Positions 13,051 through 25,200 of a stretch of 64,000 nt of DNA are shown here, piece by piece. A program made the translations under genes and the position numbers. The notes beneath the pieces are model-generated. The model saw only the letters and a list, made by a program, of their open reading frames with translations, did no database searches and was not told where the DNA came from. Numbering within the stretch: position 1 is the stretch's first letter; every line of letters begins with the position of its first letter. Source of the DNA: Coleophoma eucalyptorum (lineage: Eukaryota; Ascomycota; Leotiomycetes; Helotiales; Dermateaceae); the NCBI GenBank assembly GCA_026120035.1, contig JALRME010000023.1:496001-560000 (forward strand), in the 5' to 3' direction.

Positions 13051-15768
13051 ATGGCCCAACAAAGAACTGAGTCGGCTGGAACCGACGCTACACGACGATT
13101 CATACAGAAAATGGAGGATGAACAAGATTGGAGCGCGAAGGTCGATGTGGATATCAACACTCGTGAAGTAGGAACGGGGTTGTCGAGTGGGTTTGAGAGG
13201 GGAGTTACTGAGAGATATTCTGATCCTGTGACGGATCTTAAGCAGAGGCTGTCTATGTGGGGTACGTACACTTAATTCATCTTAAGAACCATCTCTAAGT
13301 CACGCAGATCCCAATTATCCCACTGACAAGAGGGAGTCTTCCATCTTGGATGCGGCCTCATTTGACAATGAGGACAAGTTGACTATCAAGGAGGCTGAGG
13401 CTGAGGAGGACTCACCGTACGCCGAAGTCAGGGCAGCCGTTCACAACTACGATGAGGACTTGCCATGTAATACGATCAGAGCTTGGGTAATTGGGTTGGC
13501 ATTGGTTTTTGTGGGAGCATCGATGAATACCCTCTTCTCCCTTCGTGCACCTTCCATTGGACTGGGTGCCTTGGTTGCCCAGATCATTGCATGGCCTCTT
13601 GGACACGGGTGGGCAAAGATCATGCCAACAGCACAGCATACCACTTTCGGAATCAAATGGTCGCTAAACCCTGGCCCATTCAACATCAAAGAACACACCA
13701 TCATTGTGGTCATGGCAAGTGTGAGTTTCGGTGCCTCGTATGCCACTGATATTCTGCTTGCTCAGATTGCTTTTTACAAGCAAGATTTCGGTATTGTATT
13801 CCAGCTTTTGCTTGTCATTTCAACTCAATCTATCGGCTATGGAATTGCTGGAATGATGCGCAAGTTTTTGGTGTAAGGTATCTCTTTGATCAATTTTCGA
13901 CTTGTACTGACTTTACTAGCTATCCCGCTGCCATGATCTGGCCTGGCAATCTTGTCAGTGTCACACTCATGAACGCTATGTATGAGACTACCGACAAAAA
14001 GGACCCCACCATATTTGGTGGTACCATCCCTCGTTACAGATGGTTTGCCTATGTCTGCCTTGGCTCTTTTGTTTGGTACTTTGTTCCAGGCTTCTTGGCC
14101 CAGTTCCTCAGTGTCTTTGCTTTCGCGACGTTCATCGCCCCCAACAACGTCGTGGTCAATCAACTATTCGGAGGTACTACTGGACTTTCTATCGTTCCAT
14201 TGACCCTTGATTGGTCTCAGATTTCCGGATTCGTTGGAAGCCCTTTGATTCCTGTAAGTACGCTGGATTGACCAATACCTACTACAATTTACTGACAAGT
14301 TGCGGAAAGCCCTGGCACGCAATTGCCAACACTCTTATTGGTGTTATTGTCTTCTATGTTTTCGGAGCCTCCATCGTTCATTACAGTGGTGTTTGGTCCG
14401 CAGAATTCTTGCCAATGAGTGACAGTGCTACTTACGACAACCTCGGAAACTCGTACAACGTGAGCAGAATCCTCACTCCTCAATTCACCCTTAATGAGGC
14501 TGCATACAAAGCTTATTCACCATTGTTCCTGTCAACTACATTTGCTTTGTCCTATGGTCTCTCGTTTGCTGCGATCGCATCCCTGATCGTTTACACCTAC
14601 CTCAACCACGGAAAGCAGATCTGGGCACAATTCCGTAACAGCACAGCGGAGGAAAAACCAGATATCCACATGAAGTTGATGATGAAATATAAGGAAGCAC
14701 CAACGTGGTGGTACATGGCTCTTTTCGTCCTCATGATCGGCTTGAGTTTGGTTACCATCCTAGCATTCCCAACAAACCTTACCTGGTGGGCCTTCGCACT
14801 TGCTCTCTTCATCTCTACAGCATTTTCACTTCCTATCGGTATTATTCAGGCTATAACCAACACACAGATTGGTCTCAATGTTTTGACAGAGTTTGTCTTT
14901 GGATATATTCAGCCAGGTCGCCCATTAGCTCTTATGATCTTCAAGACATACGGATACATTACTATGTATGCACCTTCCCGATCCTCTCCAGAAGGACTTC
15001 TCTAATCTTACATGATAGGTCCCAAGCATTGGGTTTCGTGGGTGATCTCAAATTTGGCCACTACGTAAGTACACATACAAGACATTAATTAACACAGCTC
15101 ACAGTGTATAGATGAAAATCCCACCTCGGACTATGTTCATGTGTCAGGTGGTTGCGACCACTCTGTCATGCTTTATTCAAGTTGCAGTCATAAACTTTGC
15201 GCTCAACAATATCGAAGGCGTCTGCACCCCTCATCAACCTCAACATTTCACTTGCCCAGCTGGCCGAGTTTTCTTCTCAGCTTCTGTTATCTGGGGTTTG
15301 ATTGGACCTGCCCGTATCTTCTCTCCAGGACAGATCTACTCTGGGCTCTTCTGGTTCTTCGGTCTTGGCGCCATCTTCCCAGTCGTCATCTATTTCGCAG
15401 CACGAAAGTGGCCCAAGTCTCCATTGAAGTACGTTTTGGCTCCATTGATCTTTGGTGGAGGTGGATCGATTCCTCCCGCAACCCCTCTCAACTACCTCTC
15501 ATGGGGTATCGTGGGTTACATTTTCCAGAAGGTCATCCGACAACGCAACTTCGCTTGGTGGTCTAGACTCAACTATCTTACCAGTTCTGGTTTGGATTTG
15601 GGTCTTGCCATCAGCACTTTGTTTATCTTCTTTGCTTTCACAATGAACCAGGTCGAGGCACCAGTTTGGTGGGGCAATACTGTCGGAACAACCACGATGG
15701 ATTCGCTTGATACGGCTGTCCAGAAGACTGTTGCACCCGGTGAACATTTTGGCCCAAGGACATGGTAG
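13051..15768 (+). CDS. OPT-family oligopeptide transporter (PT clade)
   Basis: Six exons, 13051-13261, 13308-13872, 13920-14253, 14310-14965, 15019-15064 and 15112-15768. The frame closes to 822 residues, typical of fungal OPTs. The protein is a proton-coupled plasma-membrane importer of small peptides. Clade-defining motifs are present: LNPGPFNIKEH near residue 190 and KIPPR at 606-610, right after the tiny fifth exon. Many hydrophobic helices follow an acidic N-terminus of about 100 residues. The start is the first ATG in frame; upstream only a GTG is available. All introns are GT-AG with lengths of 46-56 nt. The substrate (tetra/pentapeptides, glutathione or a related compound) cannot be read from sequence. 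The PT-clade motifs argue against a metal-siderophore (YSL) role. Confidence 0.93.
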
Positions 15769-16834
15769 ATATTTACTTTGGGGTACTTAATATGTTTGCA
15801 CCATAAGGACAAGAAGAAGGACAATTGTAACAACATCACTTTTTGTCACGACAGCTTTTTATGATATAAAGAATCGTTTCCCATGAGAACCTGATCCATT
15901 TCTTCAGGCCACCATTCACTCCTTTTGCACCTTAGCTAAATTAACTCTCTTTGTAATTGTATGAATTATTCTAAGTTTTTTCCAAAACTTACACACTCCT
16001 TTATTCTCAAAGCTGCTGTACTATATCTTCTCGTGCTGTTCTGATACTATGTTCTTAATCGACGAGCGCTTATCTCCATGTCTCAGTCAGCATCTGTACA
16101 GGCAAGTGTCATCGCAAATATTTTCCCATGCTTCATCTACAAGATATGCCCTTTCTTCGAAGAGTCTCACCCCAGTTTCAAACGCCAAAGCTTCCATTAT
16201 CCCGCCACAACTACATCTCAAGATCCATCACTGCAGTCCACAGAGCATTTAAGCGTGCAAACATGCCAAACTCAATGTAAGACCATGCATTGAGACGACT
16301 GCAAGAATCTCAAACAAGCGCACTCAGATGCCATAGACATAATCCCTGCCATCTTGCTCGCTTACTCATCGCTATACTGGACTGGCCGCATCTTAAGAGA
16401 ACAAAGCACCGAGGCGTGTGAACTTACTCCCTCAGAAGCACTTCCACAATTAGTGAGTCAGCTATCTGATTTCTGTTTAAGAACTTCTCCCTCGGAACCA
16501 TTCAGTAAAACGGTTTGTGTACATGCAAAAATAAAAGAGGCATGTATGAAAATTTCACGCCTAAAGATGAAGAAGTTGAGTGCACTTCTGTTTCCAAGTA
16601 TGAAGACAAATACGATAACGAAAAATTAAATAAGGTAATTCGCATCATACCTCAATAAGCTTCGTCTTGCAAAACTAGAATTAGACTCATGGCAGTTGGG
16701 CAAAAAAAGCATGCTTGTTGAAAGGTGTGATACCTATCTATTAATCGCTGCATTGGCGCTACGACAATATGCTCCGAAACTCCTATCCTTCCATTCCGCT
16801 CGTCAGCACTGAATCATTATGCTTCTAGTAAGAC
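15769..16834. other. Convergent 3' intergenic region
   Basis: This lies between the 3' ends of the OPT gene and snx41. It is AT-rich and holds short frames such as 16354-16629 without recognisable features. It probably contains both 3' UTRs. Confidence 0.5.
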
Positions 16835-18984
16835 CTAATCATCTTCTACGATCTTATTAACCTCCGCCCTGGCCTCCTCCCAAGTCTCCTTGTTCTTCTT
16901 CGCCCATTCGATCTGACTCTTGGCATATGCAAGCTACAGAAAGTTAGCGAGGAGTTTCTTTTATGCTAGTGGTTTCAAGGCTTACCATATAACGCTTCAA
17001 GTCATCTTCCTTCTCGGCTTGGAATCGCTTCAAATCCTTGAGGATAGCTGCACTTGCGTTTCGAACGTCTTCCTCCGATACCTTTTGGGCTTGCTCAAGA
17101 TGCTCGATAGACTCCCGAGTCTTACCAATTAAATCTCTTCGTGTCCTCTCCGGATCAACATCAACAACCCCATGAACCGCATGACTGATTCTACCAAAAA
17201 TCTTATTGGTGATAAAGTTCCCACTCGCACTCTTTCGATGTTGTGGTGAGGCTTGTTCATCTTGAGGAATGCCCTGAGTTGCAGACGGTACATCACCGTG
17301 AGTAGGTGGGAAATCAGAATCGATTGATGCAGTATCCTCTTGTGGGTTGTCTCGTCTTGTGTAAGGGGAATCTCTTGCAGATGATGTCGATCGACGAGGG
17401 ACATTGGCTGTGCCACTGCTGTTCAAGTATTGGTCAATACGCTTCGCTTCCTGCTCGCTTCGCTCAAGTGACTCCAAGAGCTGCTTCTTCTTGATCAACT
17501 CATCTCTTGTCATCTCCTGTTGTACTCGCTTTAGTACGCGGTATCGTAGAACATTTCGGACGACACCAGCGAATTGAGCACTTTCGCGCATTGGCTCAGC
17601 AAAGCTTGCGCCTAATGAAGCAGAAAGTTCTTCTGTGGCAAGGTATGATGAGTCAACAGCCTGTCCAATTCTCTCAATTGCTGCTGCCAAGGTCTGTGAG
17701 GGTTCGGAGAGTGAGAAACCGTTGAATCTTGCACCAAGCTCTGCAAGATCAGAAGATAAGGAACTCAAGTGTGTCAGCGTTCGGCGGTTGACTTTTTCCA
17801 TAGGGCCTGTCATAAGGAGCTCCAGTTCTTTGCTTGCTGCTTCAAAATTGATGAAATAAGGATCCAAATCTTGTTCAGACATGTGCTCAGAATTTGGTGG
17901 AAATCGGCCAAAAACTTGAGCACCTGGGATTGTATGCGCAGCAGTTGACGGACTGGCCATGTAGTCTGAAGGTGTGTTTGGCATACCTTGAGAATTGACC
18001 GTAGATGTTGACGTTCCCTTGAGTTTGGCCGAGCTTGCTGGAATGGGCAAATATGCGTGGGCTGGTGTGGGGTTGGCGGGGTCTAGTGGAGGGGCTTTCA
18101 TTGTAGATTTTGGAATGGATGAAATGGGGTGGGAGTGCAAAACCTCACTCTGAAAGAATGTAAGCGGATTGCATCTGTCTACAAAATTCGCTACTTACCC
18201 AGCTTGCGTTTGGGTCAAGGAATCTCCACCATACTCCATCTGCTAGAACATCTGGCATGCGCCGACATCTGTTGAGAAAAACAGCCAACATGCGCTTTCT
18301 TAGATCGATGATTTGCTGGTCTTGCTTCGCTTTGGTCGGATTCGCAGCATAGTCGGCCATAGTGTGCTTCTCAGGGATTGGTGGTATGATCAACGTCGGA
18401 TGTAGGCGCGAAAGGGCATCTCGGAGGGAAGCGAATTCAGAGTATCGGCGGCGAACTTCAAGATCCTGCTCTCACATCAGTATATTTACTTTGCTTGGGC
18501 TTCATGGAGCCTACTCCTGTGCGGATGGTGTACACAATATACTTCCCTCCACTCTCCAGGCTCTTGCCGGCGTCCACAATCAGGATAGGTAAGTCGGGAT
18601 TTTCGTAGAGGATCTGCTCGATTCTGCTATCATAGTGACCCTGCTTTTTTGGTTGTCCTTGCTGTCCATATCTCTCATTGCCCTCGCCATCGCTCGAGTC
18701 GTCGTATCGCTGTGGCGGCGAGTCGCGGCCGAGGTTGTGTCTTTGAGGCTCTTCACTGATGGTTGACGGAGTGCGAGGACCTCCGTAATCTTGTTCTATG
18801 ATGTCCCAGTCATGATCAGTGTCTGAAGAATCAGAATCTAAAAGGATTGATTCCATCATCTTGTGAGCACTGGCGAATACGAAGGTGTAGACTTACGAGA
18901 GCCTGGAGAACTTGGTTCACCAGTGCTGCTGTCGCGGCGCTCAAAGCTGGTCCCATAGGGGTTATTATCCTCGTCGTTCCACAT
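16835..18984 (-). CDS. snx41: Sorting nexin Snx41 (PX-BAR)
   Basis: Five exons on the minus strand, 18984-18897, 18837-18515, 18465-18199, 18149-16986 and 16933-16835, closing to 646 residues. Snx41 pairs with Snx4 to retrieve cargo from endosomes to the Golgi and contributes to selective autophagy. The N-terminus reads MWNDEDNNPYGTSF, as in annotated fungal Snx41 proteins. The PX domain begins near residue 92 and holds the PI3P-binding RRRYSEF motif at 142-148 and PPIPEKH further on. A long helical BAR region (about 300-640) contains the conserved RYRVLKRVQQEM segment and ends with a short last exon encoding AYAKSQIEWAKKN. The close relative Atg20/Snx42 is the alternative, but the N-terminus and length fit Snx41 better. 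The second-exon acceptor has a nearby alternative (CACAAG), so the residues just after exon 1 are less certain. Confidence 0.9.
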
Positions 18985-19611
18985 AGTTGCGCGGGTCCTT
19001 GCTCCTTCTGGAGGCTTCCGGAACAAGAATCACAGGAACTGAGGTTGTCGTCGTCGTGGGGGGTGAAGCTGAATCAAGCGGAGGGGTTGGAGACGACGAG
19101 GTGTAGCTTGTAGCTCTTGGTTTCGCGAAGGTCGAGTTCCCGATGACGATTAGCTAGTTTTGATGGCCCGTGCGCAATCTGCATTTAATCTCGTCGTGCA
19201 TCTTTCTTTCTCGCTTGGTAAATAAATATATATATAGACTGTCATGGCTTCACTTACTGCACTGCTTTATGAGCATCTTTCCGCTCAAATATCGCATGTA
19301 TTCACAGACATCCTTTGAAGAACCATAGCTTTTATTTTCGTTCTCAATCTTTTGCTTTGGCGCCCGACAACTTTACCCAAGACATGGTCTGTGACTCTGC
19401 GGACATGAATGGCAACGCCAGCTCAATTGATTTAACAAACAAATCGGTTGATGTCTTACTTATACCGCCATAATATAATGTTTGTGACTTGGTGTACACA
19501 GAGCGGCTCAACAGCCATTGGAATAGCAAACCAAGTATTCCTACATACAGACAAACGTACTTTACCTACAATGAAGCGTAACATGCTCAACTGCAACAGC
19601 TGTAGAAAGTA
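18985..19611. other. Upstream region of snx41
   Basis: This contains the snx41 promoter and the 3' flank of the membrane-protein gene on the same strand. A 61-residue minus-strand frame (19344-19529) has no features that would support it as a gene. A short TA repeat occurs at about 19225-19237. Confidence 0.4.
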
Positions 19612-20987
19612 TCATCTTCTTGATTGACCTCTGCCACTTCTACCAAGTGTCGCACGAGTACTTCCATCTAGGTCACTTCTCCCTTCCTCCACCATCCTCA
19701 ACCGGTTCGAATAAGCAACTTCTTCTGAATCATAAGAGTCAGGATTTACATCCCTTCGAACACGATGCCTTTGTCTCCTAGAGCTTTCATGCGACGAGCT
19801 AGGACTGGTCAGTAAACGCTTACGCAATCCAACGAGTGCCAATACCTTTGTCCACCCTCTCTTCTCTTCACAGCACCCTCCCATCCCTCCTTTGGTTCCA
19901 ACCAACAAATAAGTAGCTCGGCAACTAGAACAAACATAGTTCCCCATTTTACGAACTTCCTAGGCGACTCTTCTCGCTTCTTTTCCTTCTTGTGCCTCTT
20001 TTTGTGTCCTGATGGACGACGTCGTCGAGGTGGTGATGGAGAAGGTGTAGCATATCGTGGATCAGGACTGCCGGTATTAGCTGCTGATAGCCGACTTTGT
20101 TATAAGCATGCAATGTTGGTATAGATTACAAGTGAAGGTATGTGCAAAGCGGCATGGCCAGAATACTCTGGCTAAAGGATTGTCACTAACCTCCGTGCTC
20201 TGCCTCTTTCTGGATCTCGGTGTCTCCTAGAATCTCTCCCTCTTCCTCTCTCTTCACGCTCTTTGTCCCCATCCATAGTGTGAATGCGAATTCGATAACG
20301 CTCAGTCTCCATCCTGGCGTCTTCAACCCTCAAGAATGTTGCAGCATCGTTCAAATATGATTTCCTTGGCTTTGCAATAGAGAGCGGTCGTATTGGCGTT
20401 GAGGGAGTAGTAGGTGGAATGACCTTAATCCTTGGTACTGTTGACAGTTTTGTAGCTTTTGTGCGCGTCGTTCTTTCCTTCGAGGCTATTGACTTGCCTT
20501 TAGCCCTCGAAATCTCAATTGGCGCGTCGGATGATCGAGTGCGTGTCAAAGTTGGTGCCAGAGGTTGCAGATGAACCGTTGGATATGATGCTTGCGTCGA
20601 TAACATTGCGTGTCTGTTGCCTTTGTATCTGCTCCTAATTTCATGGTGCCTGCGTGTGCCTTTTTTTCTTTGTCCCCAGAGATAAAAACCTAAGATGAAC
20701 CCCCAGAGCCAATTCCCTTTCCTTGTTCGCTTCTTTTTCTTTCTTCGTTGTCCTTCCTTACAGGTAGATTTTGTCGTGCCTGCTTCATTATCATGCTGGC
20801 GACCAATCTCCACGTCCTGTCGTCTAGTGTAAACCTTTCTTTGTCGTGGATTATTATAGCAGAATCCCCAGCAGAGGACTATGATGATTCCAAGAGCTAT
20901 CAGGACGCCGATTGTGATTGTGACCTCTCTTTGAATCTGGGTCCAGCAGTTGAAGTTGGAACAACCCGGTGTCCCTCTTTTGTCCAT
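19612..20987 (-). CDS. Single-pass membrane protein with basic cytoplasmic tail, function unknown
   Basis: I do not recognise this gene. The model has three exons: from about 20987 to 20191, 20094-19846 and 19798-19612. The second intron has a CTGAC branch point and its phase closes. Near the N-terminus there is a short Cys-containing segment (GCSNFNCW), then one hydrophobic helix (ITIGVLIALGIIIVLCWGFC). A very basic, Ser/Thr-rich tail follows, with a KKKKRTRK run and a GRGRDSRR segment. A second hydrophobic segment (MFVLVAELLICWL) lies in exon 2. The start at 20987 is chosen because MDKRG sits just before the Cys segment; in-frame ATGs at 21035 and 21089 are also possible. A Trp-rich stretch near 20700 could hide an unspliced intron. 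Confidence 0.5.
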
Positions 20988-21395
20988 AACTGAGTGCTGT
21001 TGCAAAACTGTGGTGAATTGGACGGCTGGGAGCATTTGGAAATACAAGAACCGGTTTTTTTTATGGAAGGGTAAATGTGGCAGGGGCAATCTTGATGGTG
21101 TATTATGGGGTGGCTCAAGGTACGTAACTTAATCCAGATGTCACAACTCGATAACTGTAAGATGGTCAATTCCGAGGGCATGACATCTGACTTTAGGGGA
21201 TCACTGCTGAACTCCATATGGAAGATGAAATGGTGGGAAAGCAAGTAAAGGCAAACAAGAGTTTTTTAATAGTATATTCGCGTCTCTTGAAAGAAGCCCT
21301 TTCTTGTTTGCTTGTCTATATCTTGGTTGCACCAACTCCGGGGATGAGTTACAGAACGTTTTGTTTCTTCTTCAGTACAAACAAAATCCAGCCCC
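20988..21395. other. Intergenic region
   Basis: About 400 bases between two minus-strand membrane-protein genes. It contains no supported gene and is presumably the promoter of the 19612-20987 gene plus the 3' UTR of the small gene. Confidence 0.4.
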
Positions 21396-21699
21396 TCAAG
21401 CAGTCGCAGCATCCGAAGCCCTCTCAGCATCATAAGCAGCCTTAGCTTCAGCCATGCGAATTGCCTGTTCTCCAAATTATCAGCCCCCACCCTATTATGA
21501 AAACCTCTTAACCACACTCCGGGAACGCGAAATAGTCAGAGGAAAGATCATGAAATCTGATATATAAGGACGGAAGGAACTAGGAGAGACATACCCAGGC
21601 ATTGACCATCTTCAGAACAACCCAAAGCATTAGACCGAGAAAGAAAAAGACAAAGATGACGACAATGCCAATCACGGTTCCTTGATTCTTGACCATCAT
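21396..21699 (-). CDS. 57-residue single-pass membrane microprotein
   Basis: Two exons on the minus strand, 21699-21595 and 21464-21396, join in phase 0 to give 57 residues. The gene is too short to stand out as an open frame. The protein starts MMVKNQGTVIG, then has one strongly hydrophobic helix (about residues 9-30, IGIVVIFVFFFLGLMLWVV). A short helical tail AIRMAEAKAAYDAERAS follows. The intron has GTATGT and a CAG acceptor. Small proteins of this form are common in filamentous ascomycetes, but I cannot assign a function. The gene is followed on the same strand by the 19612-20987 membrane protein; co-regulation is only a possibility. Confidence 0.65.
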
Positions 21700-22247
21700 A
21701 ATGCCTGAAGTGACGGGAAATTTGTGATTAGATGATGAGAGATATCGTTTGATTGGTGGGATGCTGCGTATTGGTAGATCTTTGGGGGGTGTGACTGGAG
21801 AGTGAGGTGAATAATCTGAGATGATTTAGTTTGATATGTCGTGTATACGGTAGATTGGGGGTTTGAGTCTAGGAGGCGCTTTTACTTCTTTTGCAGTGGA
21901 TACGGAAAGCTCATTCATTGCTGCTATGGTGGCTTGTTTACCTCAGCATGTTGTTCAATTTGAGTGCATACCTCTTTTTAAACTAGGCCGTCTACATCAC
22001 GCTGCGTGCTCTAAGATAGACTTCTAAGAGCTAACCTTCCAAAATCCATAGGAAATTGAATCATGTACTCAGGATATACATTCATTCATTTGCTCAAGAG
22101 GTGAAATGAGCAAGCTATAAAAGTCCATAGCTAAGTGACATCAGATTCTCTCCCATGCTTTCTAGAAGCATTAATAAATCATAAACACCGTGGATCTCTT
22201 TTGAAACAGCCGTTTCTTTAACTCTCTCAGACCGCACTCATTCAACT
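21700..22247. other. Promoter of the microprotein gene and 3' flank of trm732
   Basis: About 550 bases between two genes on the minus strand. No open frame or structured element was recognised. It is AT-rich towards 22100-22200. Confidence 0.4.
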
Positions 22248-25200
22248 TTAGAAGTTGCTGTAGTTACTATAGGCAGAATTCTGACGCTTGGGGATTGTTC
22301 TCCGCCTCCCAGCCTGCTTCGCTCCACGCGCACTGGTCAGAACAAGGGCAGGCCAGCCGAGGATTTCGTAAACCAGGCTTTCATGCAACTGCATGTCAGA
22401 GCTAAGGTTGATAAGCGTATCGAGTTCTTCTCTAATTTTGTCTGTGGTATCTTCAGAGACTTCAAGTCGAGTACCTGATTTCTCATCTTCGCCGAGTTGC
22501 GCTATCGTGCAGCTAGCTTGATAGCGTAAAAGTGCCTTTGCGGAGATAATTATTCGCATACACTGTGCGAACACAGCCGGCTTTGATGTCCATCCAAGCG
22601 GGCCATCGTTCTTGGTGGCTAACAAATTGAGAACTGTCAGTCCCTCAAGAACCCATGCAGCAAGAACACTGATTGAATTCGACCAATTAGAGTGCAACTC
22701 CTTCTCAAACAGCACGCTCCACACCTTGGCTTCTCGGATCTCGTCGAAAAAGAGATTTTGCTCTTCTTCTACAAAGAGAGACTCATCTTCTGCCATTGCT
22801 TCTGAGAGTTGAGCTTCTGCAGATCTCAATTGTGATTGTCCCATTCTGAGCGCCTCGTCTTGGTTTCCAGTCATGCGGCAGATGACATTCCAGGCAAAAG
22901 ATGGAGATGATCCTTGATTCTTCCACAGCCATAGTAAGAATTCCTTTGCTGCAGCAAGTGGGACAAGGGATCTTCCCAGAAGTGACGATGTACATGCGGC
23001 TCCAACATCTCGAACGTCATCGTCGTCGTCGATAAGGGTATCGTACAACGCAAACAAGGACGGAAGATGAGCATGATTAAGTGTCGAAGGTTGGATGTAA
23101 CTATAGAAAGAGCTCAGCCCTTCTACAGCGGCAAATCTCGTATCGAAGTCCTGAAAAGTTAGTAAACATAGATGCTCTTTGACATGGAAAACCTACATTG
23201 TTGGCATGGCCTGAAGCAGTTAGACACTGACCCCAAGTTTCCAAACGTCGCTCAAGTTGCTCTTCCTGGCACGGATCTCTTTGAATTTCTTCAGTGTCGG
23301 TACAAGGGTATTCATGTAGGAGCAGACATCCGCTTAACCTAATCTGTGCTTTGGAAAGCTGTGGACTTGCCTTTCCATCTTGCAGAAGACTACCGATTCT
23401 GGGAAGCTGTGTCAACAATTCCGAAGAGAGCCTATCGCCAGCTGAAGATATCCGATCAAGAATGCTCGCAAGATGAAAAAGCGCTGTAGCTCGGACTTCT
23501 GGGGATCTCGACGATGGAAGCGCCTTGATATACAGATCTACAAGTGCCTGCAAGGATTTTAGATCTTTATGCTCATTGAACACTACATTAATGCATTCAA
23601 ACATGGCAAGTGTGGTGTCCACATCAGCACATCCGACGTACAGACTCATCTCAAGAATTTCAAGATTGTCTGTTAATGATGCCATGTAAACCGCTTTTTG
23701 TGCTATTGCTTTACGCAACAGAGCAGATGATCTAGGATTTTGAGCAGACATCGCGTAAGTCTTGGTTATTATTTCAAGTTGTTGCGGTACGTCGGAGGGT
23801 ATGAGGCTGCTAAAAGTACTTTGCAAGACAGTAATGTTCTTGGTAGGTAGTTCAAGCCTACTAATAATTCTTTGAAATGCATTGAGCACTTCAAAATATG
23901 CAGCAAGAAGCTCCGAGCAATTCTCAATTGTGGGACTGCTAGCAAGGCGATCCGTTAGTAGTGATAAGCATTGTACGAGGTCCCCTATTTCTCATTAGTG
24001 AAGATCACAACTAATGTATTTTTTTCTTACCAGTTTTGAGGTCCAATTTAAGCGCTAAGCGACGATCCAATACAAAATTGATTGCAAGCAGGACACCATG
24101 AGTGCGATTAGCAGAGGTATCGCAGCTTTTAATGAGCTCTGACATAGCAGAATTCCAGTCGTCATGAAGCATTAGATTGCAAATAGTGCGTGCTGCGAGT
24201 TCTCTAATATGGCAAACTCTGCTTCCAAGATGAGTTGAAATTGCATTGTATATCCTGTCTCGCTGTGTGCCTGGAGGTCCAGCTCGTCGAATGATGTCAA
24301 GGGCAGGGAATACTGATTCAACAGCTCCAATACTTGGTAATACCGTACGATCTGACTCGACCTTTGCATCCAAAAGTTTGAGTAACAGTTCAGGGAGAGC
24401 TGGGTATTTGTCGTAGGACAATCTGATCGACCGGCCATCCCATCCAGCTTCTGCAATAACTTTACTTTCGCTAGTGCCGAAGAGGGCATCGATTAAGCTT
24501 CGAAGCAGTATCAACCCACAATTTCTGATTGCCCAGCTGTGCCTATGTCAGCCTAAAAAATTTACTATGGATTATGGAAAAGCTTACATTTCTGAAGTTA
24601 GACTGTCCGCGGCCAGCTGTAGACAATCGGCTATGTGGCTTTCAGCTCTTTTGCCTAAAGCGGAGCTTTTGAAAATTTCTTTTAGGCAATTCATAGCATG
24701 GACTTGGGGTAGATTGGTCTCATCGGTCTCAGATAGCTTGACATTTTGCTTTGCCAAATCTTTCAGTTCTGCCATGACATCTTGGAATGAAGGTGTTGAA
24801 GAATTTGCCGAAAGAATACCGGTTAACAGAGCCGGAATACCAGCAGATCGTCGGGTAGTTGATACCTGCTCATAAATGCAGCCTAAAGCTCCCTGCACGA
24901 CCGATTAGATCAGATATGTCTAGATTGACTGGTACTTCCTACCTGGTACCACTGCTCGAGAAGATTTATTGCTTCTTTCTCTTCTTGGGATTGATGCTGG
25001 GCCAACTGACAGCAGCGTGAAAAGGTCAAAGATACAGTAGAAAAGGCTCCTCGATGTCGTAAACTTGCAAGCTGATTGAATGTCAGATTGCCAATATCTG
25101 CGAAAAGACCAGCAGGCAAGATAGGAGACCCGTCTTGCCACTGAGACTTGATCTTGCCGATCATTGTTCGCATGAGATTGCTAGAACCTTGATCAGTATC

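Noticed and set aside
17507..17859. Plus-strand open frames within snx41
   Set aside because: They are antisense shadows of the strongly supported BAR-domain exon.
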